DNA of 64,000 nt from Chlamydomonas sphaeroides (GCA_001662425.1 BDDC01000043.1:4130-68129), one strand, 5' to 3'; numbered from the stretch's first letter, positions 36,701 through 49,234 are shown. Program-made: numbers and translations. The notes: a model not told the origin generated them from the letters alone.

Positions 36701-39700
36701 CTGCCTGGCGCGGCCGCACGCGGCCACGAGATCCCCGGAGCCCTGCTATGTCGCGCCTCCTGAATGGCCCTGCCGCCTGCCTCGGCGCCCCCGTCCGCCC
36801 CGTTCGCGCCTTCTCAGTCGAGCCTGGTGACGACCATGGAGGAGTACCTGGCGGACCACAACGGCACCTCCAAGCGCCCCATGAACCTGGCCATGTTCCT
36901 GTTCGCCGTGGAGCACGTCAGCCGCATCTGCCGCCTGCTCAAGCAGCCCGGTGAGCGACGCAACACCTTGCCCGCCTCGCGCCCCTAGCCGAAGGGTTCT
37001 ATCGCATTCCATGCCCACCCCCGTGGGCGCGGCTTGGACGCTGCGCTCCTCGCCGCCGTGCCCTGAGCCCCCGTGCCCTACTGTGTGTGTGCCCGCAATC
37101 TCACGCAGGCGGCAACATGCTGCTCGTGGGCGTGGGCGGCAGTGGGCGCCAGAGCCTGACCCGGCTGGCGGGCTTCATCTCTGGCATGGAGGTGCTGCAG
37201 GTGGAGATCGCCAAGAGCTACGGCCGCACCGAGTGGCGCGACGACCTCAAGAAGGTGCGCCCGCCGGCCATCATGCGCCACCCCGAAGCACAGCTGCCTC
37301 GCATGTTCCTGCACGCCCGCCTGGCGTTTAAAAGCGGCCCGCTCACAAAGCCCCGCTGCCATTCACCGCAACCCAGGTCCTGCGCGTCGCGGGCGCCGAC
37401 AACAAGTCGGTGGTCTTCCTGTTCAGCGACACGCAGATCAAGGAGGAGTCGTTCCTGGAGGACATCAACAACATCCTCAACAGCGGCGAGGTGCCCAACA
37501 TGTTCCCGCAGGACGAGCGCATGCAGATTATGGAGGCCGTGCGCACGCGCGCCGAGAAGCGCGGCCTGGAGACGCCGCTGGAGCTGTGGGGCTTCTTCGT
37601 GGAGCAGTGCCGCCGCAACCTGCATGTGGGTACAGCGTCGGGACCGGGTCGGGTACAGGAGCGGAGACAGGGGCGGGGACGAGAACAGCCCTGGCAAGGC
37701 TGCTTCATGGAAGGGAATGGCAGAGCCAGCACACCTGTGTGCCATGTCAGCTGCATCACAGGCCCCGCCCAAACACGTCGCTGCCCTGCTGCCCCGCTGC
37801 CCCGCTTCCCCCCCCCCAGGTGATGCTGTGCTTCAGCCCCATCGGCGACGCGTTCCGGGAGCGCCTGCGCGCCAACCCGTCCATCGTCAACTGCTGCACC
37901 ATCGACTGGTTCCAGGTCTGGCCGCGCGACGCGCTCGAGGCCGTGGCGTTCAAGTTCCTGCGCGAGATGGAGATGGACGAGCCCACTCGCAAGCAGCTGG
38001 TGCAGCTGTGCCAGGCGTTCCACTCCAAGATCCGCAAGGCCTCGGAGGAGTTCCGGTGAGCGGGTTGCGCGGCTCGTGGCCGGTGGCGCTGCGTGGCGCC
38101 TGCGCCCGCCGAGGGCGGCAGGACCTGCAGCCTGACGCAGTGAGCAACAAGGGGGCTGGTGGGGCTCCGCCGCGGCCCTGGCGCGGGCTGCGTGTAACCC
38201 ACCGAGTGTTTCCTGTCCCGCCCAGGCAACAACTGGGCCGCCACAACTACGTGACGCCCACGTCCTACCTGGAGCTCATCAACACCTTCCGGTGCGCGAC
38301 CGCCTGGCGCGGCTTGCGTGCGGACCTGCGCTGCCGCCTTGCATTGGCGGCTGCCCCCCATGACAAGGGGCCCGCCGTGAACAAAGCGCCGGCCTTCTGC
38401 GTGCGCCACTGCAATCAAGCCTGATGACCAACTGCCATCATGGCTGCACCTGGCCAATCTACCACCGCAGGACGCTGCTGGACCAGAAGCGCGCGGCCAA
38501 CCGCAAGGCGCACTCGCGCTACAGCGTGGGCCTGCAGAAGCTGCAGAGCAGCGCGGAGCAGGTGGCGGGCATGCAGGCGGAGCTGCAGGCGCTGCAGCCG
38601 CAGCTGGTGCTCACGGTCAAGGAGGTGGAGAACCTCATGGCCGTCATTGCGCGCGAGAAGGCTGAGGTGGTCGAGCCCAAGGTGCGGGCCGCAGGCGCAG
38701 ACGCTGCGTGGCTTTGGCAGGGGCGTACAAAGCGGGTGGCTGCCAGGATTGCGGAGCTGAGCCCTTGGTGTGGCGCTGGTACGTGCCCTTGTCGCGGCTT
38801 GTCCCTGCAGGCGGCCATCGTCAAGGGCGAGGAGGCCAAGGCGCAGGAGAAGGCGGACGCCGCCAAGGCCATCAAGGACGAGTGCGAGGCCGACCTGGCC
38901 GAGGTGCGCTCGCAGCACAGCACATACAGCGCAGCAACTTGAGCGACGCCCCCGTGCTTGATGTTCACACACGCACTGACGTGGCCGCCCCTCGCTCGCC
39001 TCCCTCCTGGCGTCGTGCAGGCGCTGCCCATCCTGAACGAGGCGCTGGCTGCCCTGGACACCATTGACGAGAAGGACATCAGCTACATCAAGAAGCTGGG
39101 CAACCCGCCCTCCATCATCAAGCTCGTGCTCGAGGTGCGCTGAACGCGGCCTGAAGGCTGCCACGTCCGCTGCCACCCCACGCTTGCCATGCTGCTGCCT
39201 GCGTGCTCCAACGCCCGATGCCCACCGACTCTGCTTCCTTCCCATGAATTCCCACGCAGGCCGTGTGCGTGATCCTGGACGTCAAGCCCGCCAAGGTCAA
39301 GGACGACACCGGCAAGACGGTGCTCGACTACTGGAAGAGCAGCGTGGCGCTCATGAACGAGCGTGACTTCCTGCAGCGCCTCAAGCTGTACGACAAGGAC
39401 AACATCCCGCCAAAGATCATCGGCGTCATCCGCGAGACGTACTGCAAGAACGAGGCCTTCACGCCTGCCGCGGCGCGCAATGCGTCGCCCGCCGCCGAGG
39501 GCATGTGCAAGTGAGCGCCGTTGGCCTGCAAGAGCGCCTCGGCTCATCACACCCCATGGCTCGGCGCCCAATCCCGTGCAACCTGCTTCTGTTGCATCGT
39601 GCAATGCCTTGCCCAGTCCAACGTCCGACCCACATGGCCGACTGACCCATCCCATGTGTTTCTCTCTCCCCACCTTCTCCCCGCCTTCTCCCCACATCAG

Positions 39701-42700
39701 ATGGGTGCACGCCATGTCCAGCTACGACAAGGTGGCCAAGATCGTTGCGCCCAAGAAGGCAAAGCTGGGCGAGGCCGAGGCCGCGTTCGAGGAGGTCATG
39801 GTGGGACTGCGCGCCAAGCAGGGCGAGCTGGCGGAGCTGCGCGCCAAGCTGGCGGCAATGGAGTCCGACCTACGCACCAACACCAAGAAGAAGGAGCGCC
39901 TGGAGCAGGAGGTGGCGCTGTGCAGGTGCGGGGTTACCGGCCGTGGAAGGCACGGGGACAGCGGGCTGGGGACAGCGGGCTGGCAACGGGAGGCGCGCGT
40001 GCTGCGGGCTGCTAAGCAGTGGTGCGCTTTGCGCCGCTCTGTGCGCAGCGTGAAGCTGGAGCGCGCCGAGAAGCTCATCGGCGGTCTGGGCGGCGAGAAG
40101 GTTCGCTGGACTGAGTCTGCCGAGGCGCTCAAGCACGCGGCGGTGGCGCTGACGGGCGACATGCTGGTGGCCGCGGGCATCATCGCCTACTGCGGCGCCT
40201 TCACAGCGTCCTTCCGGCAGGCCGTCATCGAGGACTTCGTTGAGATGGTCAAGTGAGCGACATGACAACGTAGCCGCTGGTGGTTGCCCTGGTAGCGGGC
40301 GGCGCCCCAGCCGTATGCGCACGGGCCCGGGTGAGGACGGCTCTGACGCTGCGCGCTCTGTGCCGCCGCCCCGCCCTACGCTTGTGCAGCAACGCCGGCA
40401 TCCCCCACACGCCCAAGTTCAGCCTGGCCGCGGCGCTGGGTGATCCCGTGCGTACGCGCGAGTGGCTCATCGCGGGCCTGCCCAACGACTCGTTCTCCAT
40501 TGAGAACGGCATCGTCGTGGCACATGCGCGACGCTGGCCGCTCATGATCGACCCACAGGTACGTGGCGTGGATGTTTAGGGTCGGACCCATGGGCCAGCG
40601 TCAGCGTCAGAGCTGCCCGCACGTAGCCTCTGCGCGCTGCCAAAACAGGGCCCTGAGGGCTTCATCCGCATGCCGTGGCCCACTCTCTGCCGCTGATCTG
40701 CCGTGCGTGCCGCCGCTCCTGCCCCACGCGCGCCCACACCCACAGGGCCAGGCCAACAAGTGGATCAAGAACCTGGAGAAGGAGAAGAAGCTGCAGGTCA
40801 TCAAGCTGTCTGAGGGCGGCGAGTACCTGCGCGTGCTGGAGAACGCCATCCAGTTCGGGCTGCCGGTGCTGCTGGAGAACGTGGGCGAGGAGCTGGACCC
40901 GTCGCTGGAGCCGCTGCTGCTCAAGCAGACGTTCAAGAGCATGGGCGTCATGTGCATCCGCCTGGGCGACGCCACCATCGAGTACAGCTCCGACTTCAGG
41001 TGCGGCCGCAGCCTGCCGCCGGTGCAGGCGCAGTGCGGGGGGCTGGGCTCAGGCACAGCATTAGCTCAGCCCCGCGCAAGCAGCTACAGCGCGGTGAGCT
41101 GCACGGTACCCTGCCTGCCGCGCGTTGCCCTGTCCCCTCGCCGCCCCGCAGCGGCCCCGCGCTGGCCTCTCCTGCCCCTGCCCACGCCTCCCTCTCTTTC
41201 GCTTTCCTCCCTCCACCGACGCCAGGTTCTACATCACCACCAAGCTGCGCAACCCGCACTACCTACCCGAGGTGGCGGTCAAGGTGACGCTGCTCAACTT
41301 CATGATCACGCCCGCGGGCCTGGCGGACCAGCTGCTCGGCGTGGCCGTGGCCACGGAGCGGCCTGACCTGGAGGAGCAGAAGGCGCAGCTGGTGCGTTCC
41401 GTGCGCCGAGGGGCTGGCTTCGCTCAGTGCTCGCTGGGAGGCAGGGCAGAGTTAGGGCACTCGGCGCCTGTGTGTCTTGCGGCACGGAGCAATCGGCGGG
41501 GTCTCGGCAGAGCTGCTGCTGACGGTGCGGTGCGGTGGCTGTCGTCGCAGGTGTTGCAAGGCGCCGAGAACACGCGGCGGCTGGCGGAGATCGAGGACAA
41601 GATCCTGGAGGTGCTGTCCAACAGCACGGGCAACATCCTGGAGGACGAGACCGCCATCTCCATCATCACCGAGGTGCGCCTGACCTGCCTGCCGCCCTGT
41701 CTCGGCCGCATAGCTGCGTCATCGGTGCTCGCCACGGCCGCCCTAGGTGAACAGCATTCCTGCTGTGACGCGAAGGCCTGCCAAAGCCTGGCCGTGGAAG
41801 AGCGTACTGTATGCTTGCTTGCAAGCCGATGCAGTGTCGCGCGCCCCGGCCGTGTTGCCCAACCGCAGGCCAAGACCCTGGGTAACGAGATCCAGGAGAA
41901 GCAGCGCGCCGCCGAGATCACGGAGCGCGAGATCGACACCGCGCGCACTGGCTACAAGCCGTGTGGCGACTACACGTCCATCCTGTTCTTCTGCATTTCG
42001 GACCTGGCCGCTATCGACCCCATGTACCAGTACTCGCTGCCCTGGTTCGTCAACCTGTACGTCGCGTCCATGCACGCAGCTGAGGTGAGCGGTCCCAGGA
42101 CAGGAAGGAGTCCCACATATGGTTACTACTGTGTCTAGCTAGGCTTGGGGGGCTCGCGGCTGCGAGGCCATCCTGCACCCATCGGCCTGGCCGTTGCCTT
42201 GTCTGCCCCCGGTACGCCACAGCCGAGCCTTATCCTGGACCAGCGGCTGGAGAACATCTACGACCATTTCACGTACTCGCTGTACAAGAACGTGTGCAGG
42301 TGCGCCCCTCGCCCGCGTGCATCTCCTTGCGCCCTGCACTATAGACGGCGGCTCCCCCGCCATCGCGCACGCCCCACACGCAATATATGCCTGCACTACC
42401 CCTCCAGCTCCGTGTCTGCTTCTCCTCTTGCCTGCCCTAAGAACATGTGCCCGAGTTCTCGGCAACCGCACACGCCGCCAGCACTCACCGCACCTGGCCC
42501 CTATGTGCCCTGCATCCTGGCCCTACAGGTCGCTGTTCGAGAAGGACAAGCTGCTGTTCGCGTTCCTGTTGTGCACGCGCATCCTGGAGACCAAGGGCCG
42601 CGTGGATATGGATGAGTACATGTTCCTGCTCACCGGCGGCCTGGGCGCCAACCCCGACCCGCGGCCCAACCCCTCACCCGAGTGGCTCGTGGAGCGCGGC

Positions 42701-44988
42701 TGGCGCGAGCTGTGCCGCCTTGACAAGCTGCCCACGTTCATGGGGCTCGCCGACTCGTTCGCGGCCGACCCCGACGCGTGGCGCCCGCTCTACGACTCGT
42801 CCGAGCCGCACCGGACCATGATGCCGGGGCTCTACAACTCGCTCGACACCTTCCGCAAGCTGCTCATCGTGCGCTGCGTGCGGCCAGACAAGGTGGTGCC
42901 CGCGGTGCAGGACTTCGTGGAGGCCAACCTGGGCAAGAAGTACGTGGAGCCGCCGCCCTTCGACCTCGCCGCCTGCTACGCCGACTCCACACCCACCACG
43001 CCGCTCATCTTCGTGCTGTCGCCCGGCTCCGACCCGACGGCCGCGCTCCTGCAATTCGCGGGAGAGCGCAACATGGGCAGCCGGCTGATGGCCATCTCCC
43101 TCGGACAGGGCCAGGGCCCCAAGGCCGCGGCCATGATTGCTGATGGCGCTAAAAGCGGCTCGTGGGTGATCCTCCAGAACTGCCACCTGGCGCCGAGCTG
43201 GATGCAAGCGCTGGACAAGATCTGCGAGGACCTGGCGACTGCACCCGACGGCGGGGCCGAGCCCGTGCATAACGAGTTCCGGCTGTGGATGACCAGCTAC
43301 CCCAGCCCCAAGTTCCCGGTCAACATCCTGCAAAACGGCGTCAAGATGACCAACGAGCCGCCCAAGGGCATCAAGGCCAACATGCGCCGCTCCTTCTGCA
43401 TCGAGCCCATCTGCCAGGACAAGGACTTCTTCGACACCTGCGTTCAGCCGGGGCCGTTCAAGAAGCTACTGTTCGGGCTGGTGTTCTTCCACGCGCTGGT
43501 GCAGGAGCGGAGAAAGTTCGGGCCGCTGGGCTGGAACATCGGCTACGGTAGGCAGGGCATGTTGTCCGGGGCAACAGCCTGCTGGGTTAGGCCACAGCTG
43601 GGCAGGCTTGTATACGGCACACACGGCAGGCGTGCCCCATACCCGAAACCTAACCATGCCACCTCTGCTGCTCCCTTCTGCACACTCCAGGCTTTGATGA
43701 TGGGGACCAACGCATCAGCGTGCGGCAGCTCAAGATGTTCCTGGACGAGGCCCCGCCAGGCGCCCAGCCGCCCTTCGCCGCACTGCTGTACGTCACGGGC
43801 GAGTGCAACTACGGCGGGCGTGTCACGGACGACAAGGACCGGCTGCTGCTCAACACCATCCTCGAAAAGTGTTATTGCCCCGAGATCATCGCGGACGAGG
43901 ACTACAAGCTCTCGTCGTCAGGGTTGTACTACGCGCCTGCCGAGGGCGACCGGCTATCTTACCTGTCGTACATCGACGGCCTGCCCATCAACCCCCTGCC
44001 CGAGGCGTTTGGCCTGCACGAGAACGCCGACATCGCTAAGGACCAGAATGACACCGCAGCCATGTTCATGTCGCTGCTGTCCATGTCCGGCGGCGGCGGG
44101 GCAGGCGCTGGCGGGGCGTCTGGTGGTGGCAGCAGCTCGGCCGAGGAGCGCGTGGCGCTGGTGGTGTCGGAGTGCCTGGCGCGCCTGCCGCCGCAGTTTG
44201 ACATTGAGGCCATCCAGCGCAAGTGGCCGGTCAAGTACGAGGAGAGCATGAACACGGTGCTGGCGCAAGAGGCCAGCCGCTTCAACAAGCTGCTGGCGGT
44301 GCTGCACGAGTCGCTGGCCAACATCCAGCTCGCCATCCAGGGCCTGCTGGTCATGAGCTCAGAGCTGGAGGCGGCGTTCGCGGCCATCTCCATCAACCAG
44401 GTGCCGGAGCTGTGGAAGCGCCGCTCCTACCCCTCGCTCAAGCCGCTGGGCAGCTACCTGGAGGACCTGTACACGCGGCTCGACATGTTCGCGTCCTGGG
44501 CGGCGGGCGGCCCGCCGCCATCGTTCTGGGTGCCGGGCTTCTTCTTCGTGCAGTCCTTCCTCACCGCCTCGCTCCAGAACTACGCGCGCAAGCGGAAAAT
44601 GCCCATCGACACCGTGGGCTTTGGCTTCGAGGTGCTGGGCATGGACCCGGCCTCGTACCGCACACCGCCGTCCGAGGGCGTGTATGTGCACGGGATGTTC
44701 CTCGAGGGCTGCGGCTGGAACTCCGGGCCGAAGCAGCTGTGCGAGAGCCAGCCCAAGGTGCTGTTCGTGCCAGCGCCCGTCATGTGGCTGCGGCCGCGGC
44801 CTGCCGACACCAAGCACGACTACCAGCACTATGACTGCCCGCTGTACCGCACCGCCGACCGCCGCGGCGTGCTGGCGACGACGGGCCACAGCACCAATTT
44901 CGTCATGTTCGTCAAGCTGCCCACGGACCAGCCGGCGAGCCACTGGATCATGCGCGGTGTCGCGTTGCTCACGCAGCTCAGCGACTAG
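21169..44988 (+). CDS. Axonemal inner-arm dynein heavy chain (single-headed, DNAH7/DNAH3/DNAH12-like)
   Basis: This is the ATP-driven motor subunit of an inner dynein arm, which slides outer-doublet microtubules in motile cilia. I traced 61 exons in phase with one stop, giving about 4,216 residues, normal for the family. Four P-loops lie in order: GPAGTGKT (AAA1, residue 1410), GQPYSGKT (AAA2, 1691), GPTGTGKS (AAA3, 2135) and GVGGSGRQ (AAA4, 2519). The coiled-coil stalk and microtubule-binding domain occupy roughly residues 2744-3110, followed by AAA5, AAA6 and a C-terminal domain ending GVALLTQLSD. The C-terminal third resembles vertebrate DNAH7 more than outer-arm or two-headed f/I1 dyneins; which algal DHC number it is cannot be decided by eye. 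The start is the first in-frame ATG of an exon with a good donor; a short upstream exon cannot be excluded. Intron 7 contains an assembly gap. Exon coordinates are in the four sub-entries. Confidence 0.96.
24071..24490. repeat. TGGGC pentanucleotide tandem array with assembly gap
   Basis: Thirteen perfect TGGGC units (24071-24135) lead into 332 Ns (24136-24467), and the same repeat continues to about 24490 with one variant (taggc). The array is inside dynein intron 7, so it does not alter the protein. The Ns mark unresolved repeat length. Confidence 0.95.
30925..34683 (+). other. Dynein AAA1-AAA2, exons 26-36
   Basis: Exons: 30925-31129, 31267-31413, 31567-31732, 31861-32031, 32185-32372, 32630-32802, 32921-33089, 33208-33395, 33620-33951, 34120-34280, 34466-34683. 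AAA1, the main ATPase site, has its Walker A at 30925-30946 and Walker B in ACFDEFNRID. AAA2 Walker A is at 32337-32360 and reads GQPYSGKT instead of the common GPTGSGKT, with the lysine kept. ASPATVSRCGMVYLEP is in exon 33. Exon 34 carries a low-complexity insert of about 75 residues, rich in Ala, Glu, Ser, Gly and Pro. Confidence 0.93.
32428..32545. repeat. 59-bp direct duplication in dynein intron 30
   Basis: Two imperfect copies, 32428-32486 and 32487-32545, each with cgcgctgggcaggg near the start and ggccagcggcctgc in the middle. They lie wholly within the intron. Confidence 0.85.
34836..38291 (+). other. Dynein AAA3-AAA4, exons 37-47
   Basis: Exons: 34836-35078, 35256-35490, 35653-35862, 36021-36194, 36324-36428, 36553-36639, 36818-36950, 37109-37254, 37377-37625, 37820-38055, 38226-38291. 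AAA3 Walker A is at 34891-34914 and its Walker B is in VLFVDDLNMP. AAA4 Walker A (37129-37152) has Arg in place of the usual Lys (GVGGSGRQ), as is common in axonemal dyneins. It is followed by VVFLFSDTQIKEESFLEDIN in exon 45. Confidence 0.93.
38471..44988 (+). other. Dynein stalk, microtubule-binding domain, AAA5-AAA6 and C terminus, exons 48-61
   Basis: Exons: 38471-38681, 38811-38903 (stalk coil 1); 39021-39134, 39260-39510 (microtubule-binding domain, with LGNPPSIIKLVLEAVCVIL); 39701-39925 (stalk coil 2); 40049-40252, 40390-40558, 40746-40999 (AAA5); 41226-41391, 41551-41673, 41869-42084, 42223-42299, 42529-43547, 43691-44988 (AAA6 and C-terminal domain). The last two exons are by far the longest. 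GSWVILQNCHL, HALVQERRKFGPLGWN, TGECNYGGRVTDD and TTGHSTNFV are diagnostic motifs. A Gly/Ala/Ser loop of about 20 residues interrupts the last exon near 44090-44145. Confidence 0.95.
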
Positions 44989-46140
44989 AGGGCTTGGGGG
45001 ACGAGGGAGGGATGTGCTGTTGTGGTCCAGGGCATGCGAGTGTGCGTCGAAGGCAGGCGTAGGGGATGTGGTTCGAGGCGTGCGCGCCGGGCACAAGCGT
45101 GTGATGCGATGAGGGCATTGGGCAAGGCATTCCGGGTTGTGTGTTTTGGAGACTGCTGTGCCAACCGCTGCTGCTGTGTGTTGGCTGGTACCGGTGAGAA
45201 CGAACTGCGGGCTGTGACCGCCCGGTGCATACGTGTGAGTCATGATGGCGACGCGGGCACCCCTGATGGTGATCCGGGCAGATTGAACTGCTAGGCAGGA
45301 CAGGGCAGGCACGGCGCGCGAGGGGCTGTACTGGGAAGCCGGGTGGCGGCTGACGGGGCTAGCGGGCAGGAATCGTAGGCAGGTTAACTGGTGGGCTGAC
45401 TGATGTGCTGAACGTTAGCAAACTGCGCGCGCGCACATGGAGACTGAGGCTCGTGACGTGGGTGATAGATAAGCAAGCTGCCACGGAGCGGCCTGCTCGT
45501 GAACTACCAAGAGCATGTAAGCGTGCTTGGTATTCCGATGTCGGCCGTGCGCCCGTTGCCGAGGTTAATTACGAGGCAGACGCGCGCTTGATCCCGAAGC
45601 AGGACCGCGCGCCAACCATCCCCGCCAGCAGCTAGCACGGCATCACATGACTTCTTGGGGGGTGGCTTGGCCCATGTGACATCATCATCCACGCAAACGC
45701 GATGTCATGACTCATGTTGAACGAATGAATGAATTCACTGATGATCACGCATGCTCATGAAATACACACATCATTCCACCAACCGCACCGGTCCAGGAGG
45801 CCTCCTGACTATCATCGGGCCCCCCCTTAGCACGCAAGGTACCCTGCGCTCATCTGGTGATGTGATGGGCCTAGCCCGCGCCGCAACCCTTCTTCCGGCT
45901 CACTCCGTTCCGAAACGGCTTTATGTGTCGTTCTTGGTGCGGTTGTGCCACACAGGCCGGGCACCGCGGCCCGGCAAAGCGCACATGGCCGGATGGCCGG
46001 CCTAGCTAGCTACGTGGTTTCAAAGCCCCGGCCTGCCATGGGTGCGCCCCTCGGCCCTGCGAGCCGGGCCGGGCTTGCCCTCCGTCCTCGCTCTTCCCAA
46101 CAACAGCCAGCAGCCCAAGCACAGAGGGCCGGCACCAGCA
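44989..46140. other. Convergent intergenic region after the dynein gene
   Basis: This is the 3' untranslated region of the dynein gene (plus) and of the SGNH-like gene (minus). No gene is supported here. The part around 45640-45790 is noticeably less GC-rich. Confidence 0.6.
45516..45520 (+). terminator. Candidate polyadenylation signal TGTAA
   Basis: TGTAA lies about 530 bases after the dynein stop codon, in the position expected for the green-algal signal. Confidence 0.5.
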
Positions 46141-49100
46141 TCACCGCATCCGCAGCGCACGCCGCGGGCCCTTCCCAGCGCCGGGCCCGCCAGCGCCGGC
46201 TGCCGGTGCTCCCTGCCGCTGCTGCTGCTGCGCCTCCTGGTCCAGACGCAGCCGGGACACCTGCGCAGCCAGCAACCCGAGCACCTGCTCAATTTGCGCT
46301 AGCTGCATCAAGCCCGTGTCATCCACCCCAACATTGCCACCTGCCGTGGGCCGCGCTGCCGCTGCGGCCGCCGACGCGGGGCCTGCTGCAGCGGCAGCCG
46401 TGCCGGCCGTGATCTGGGTCCAGGCGTGCAGGTAGTTGAGCGCGATGTTGAAGTGCTCCATATTGAACCAGTGCTGCGTGTGGACCTCGTCCACGTTGGT
46501 CTGTTTCGGCACGAACCCTGCGCGGCGATCGGGTCCGGCGGGCGAGGGGGGGCCAAGGGGAGCGCATGCAGCACGTTGCCAAACCGCCCTCACCACGTAC
46601 GGCTGCCCCAAAGGAGGATGTTGTCGTGTCGCACGCGCACAGCACCACACGCTCGCTGCATAACCCCCACGCCTCGGCTCCTGGTGCAGGCACGCACCTT
46701 CGCCCAGCGCTGCGACGTCAATGAAGGGAAGCAGCATCTGCCGCGCCACCGCCCGGACGGCGGCGTTCACCTGCGCCACCCACATCTTGTTGGCCCACGG
46801 CTTGGTCGGGTCGGGCGAGTGCCCGTTGTCGATATTGTACCTGCCGGAGGCCGGGTGCGCCGAGTGTACAGGTGCGTGCATGCTGTTCACGGCAATCTGC
46901 GGCGCGGAGGGGGTCTACCGCAGGGGCATGCGCACAGCACACTGGCACATACTATATATTATTATTATATATATTATATTATTATTACACACTGGCACAC
47001 ACGCGGCTCCGTAAGCCAGCCCCGCCCCTCACACATAGCTACGGTACCCCATCCGCTCACTTGGGGTGCATGTCATTTCGCATGATGATAAGCGCCTGTG
47101 CACGAGCATTGCGCCGCACACCAAACAAGTAAGGCATCGTGGGCAGGAGGTGCACTCCGCTAGCCTCGCGGCATTAGTTTGTACTAAGGAGTGTAGAATA
47201 GAGTGAACGGGGTTGCACCTTGCCCTCCGTCGTTGCGTTAGGCCAACGCCGCAGCGGCTGCCCATGTGCTCGCCGAGCGAGGCTGGCCGCGCACAGCGGC
47301 ACCGTACCTTTGGGAAGGCGGCCCGCACGGTGGTTGCAAAGGCCGTGTAGTTCATCATGAAGCTGTTGACCCAGGACTGCGGCAGCAGCAGGTCGCCCGT
47401 GGATATGTGGCCGGGCGAGCTGCCGGAGCCAGTGGGGGCGCAGCGGGAGGGGCGGCGGGGTCGATCTCGCTGGCGGGCAACAACTCAACGCGATAGACTC
47501 GATCAACTTGATAGACTCGATCAACTCGATTGCCTCACTGGCCAGCCCCTGCCGGCTGCTGCTGGGTGCTTGCATGTGCTCGCATCCACCGCCGACCCCG
47601 GTGTCCTCGCTCGTGGGTGTCCTGCGCCACTTGCAGGAGGGCGCTGCGCGTGCTGCTGACTGGCGCTAGCTAGCACGGCTGCTCGGTGCTCGCGCACCTG
47701 GCATGAGCGCCCCCCTCGATGCCAATCCGCCGGAGCTCCCAGAACTCCACGCCTGGGTGGGCAGCACAGCAGCACGCGGGCGCGCGGGGCCAGACCTCGG
47801 CTCACCGGACCGGTCTGGAGCGGCCAGACCAGCGATCTCGCACTGCTGCTGCGGTACTGCAGCGCCCGGGGCTGTAGCTTGCTAGAGAGCCAGGTAGGTA
47901 ACGTAGGTAGGTAGCTAGGCGCACCCAGGACGACGAGGTCGGGCTCGTCCACGCCCGAGTTCCGCTTCAGGCTGTCCTTGGCATGAGCCATGACCTGCAT
48001 ACGGCGCGGGCCAGCCGTGCTTGGCGTCGGTGGGCAGTACGGCCCTGGCATCGCAGCTCCGAGCGCAGCCCACCGCGGACGGACCAACAGGATGCGGGCA
48101 TGGGCACTCGTAAGTCATACTGCAGATGCTTGTACACATCTGGCCCCGTCGCGTGGGGCAACCGTAAGCGGCAGCCCGCGCGTGCGAGACCCGTTGGCAG
48201 CAAGCATAACCCTTGCATGGACGCACGCAACGCAAGCGCCTGGCCCGGTTTCAGCGGCTGGTCTGCGCACCTTCTCGAGGGCCCTGTTGTCGTAGTTGGG
48301 ATCCGTCGACTTGACGTAGTGGTGGTGCAGGTGTGCGGTGCCGATGTGGCAGGCGTTGCTGTTGTCCCAGTCGCCGCAGCTCATGCACGTTGCACCGCCG
48401 CGCTTTGCGGCGCACTCGGCGAAGGCGGCAGTGGCGGGCGACACGCGCGTCACGTTGCGCCCGTGCCGCCGCGCGTCCTGTGATCACACGCGCGCGGATG
48501 GGTGGGTGGGGCCCCATGGCGGGCTGGCATGGATGAATTGAAATATGGGTCGGCACCAGCAGCCGTCGGTACGGGACGGGGCTGCCCAGTGAGAGCAAGT
48601 GACGCCTAGCTACCTGGAAGCACACGTGCTCCATGGTATGGCCGTCGACGGAGTCGCTGAGGAACAGGATTACCAGGGGGCGCGCGGGCAGGCCGACGCC
48701 CGACGGGGGGAATATGTCCTGCGATACACGCGCACGGCGGCGATGAGGGCAAGTCCGCAACAAGCGCCACGACGCGCACTTTGCAGTAACAGCCACGTGA
48801 CATGTTCACCCCAGGAGCGAGGCCACTCGAGGGGAGATGGCACAGGGCGGGGCTGTGGTGCGTGCGGTTCACAGTGCGGTAGGTGCAGCACCATGCCGTA
48901 ACTGCTCGTCACCTCATACCCCCAGCAGACGCACCTTGACAATCCGGTTTTGGAGTTGGCAGCCTTGTCGCGGCGACAGCAGCGTCCAGCGGCCGCCTGC
49001 CTGCTGCGATGGCAACGGCCCATCAAGCGCGTAGCCCGCGACGTCTCCTGTGGCATCCTTGATCAGGCCGTTAGGAACGTCCAGCCAAAGTCCAGGCTCC

Positions 49101-49234
49101 TCTCCGTAGCGGCATAAAGCCTCATAGTGGACCGCGTTATGAGCAGGAGCGACAGAGCTCAGCGCCCACTCGCAGCGGGCTAGGCGCGTACAATAGACAG
49201 CCAGCAAAAAGAAATAGGGGACTAGAGGTGGCAT
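46141..49234 (-). CDS. Secreted SGNH/GDSL-like protein
   Basis: Eight minus-strand exons give about 464 residues: 49234-48935, 48718-48614, 48477-48271, 47994-47925, about 47465-47308, 47095-47061, 46840-46698 and 46517-46141. Exon 1 starts with a clear signal peptide (MPPLVPYFFLLAVYCTRLARC). Exon 2 carries VILFLSDSVDGHTMEHVC, whose SDS takes the place of the GDS nucleophile block of SGNH hydrolases. Exon 8 has DEVHTQHWFNMEHFN, which sits where a catalytic D-x-x-H would be expected. This layout is like the PC-esterase/SGNH-like proteins that are numerous in volvocine algae. An O-acetyl-esterase or acetyltransferase role in the wall or matrix is an inference only. The C-terminal tail is Ala-rich, then Gln-rich. 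The 5' boundary of exon 5 is uncertain (47465 or 47483 both keep frame). The signal peptide and splice phases make a real gene likely. Confidence 0.75.
46938..46999. repeat. AT-only island between 12-bp direct repeats
   Basis: CACACTGGCACA occurs at 46938-46949 and again at 46988-46999. The 38 bases between them are A or T except for one C, in a region that is otherwise strongly GC-rich. It lies in intron 6 of the SGNH-like gene. Confidence 0.9.
47484..47530. repeat. 18-bp tandem repeat
   Basis: Copies of gatagactcgatcaact(t/c) are repeated in tandem, with partial units on both sides. The array sits directly upstream (on the minus strand) of exon 5 of the SGNH-like gene and makes that exon boundary harder to place. 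Confidence 0.7.
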
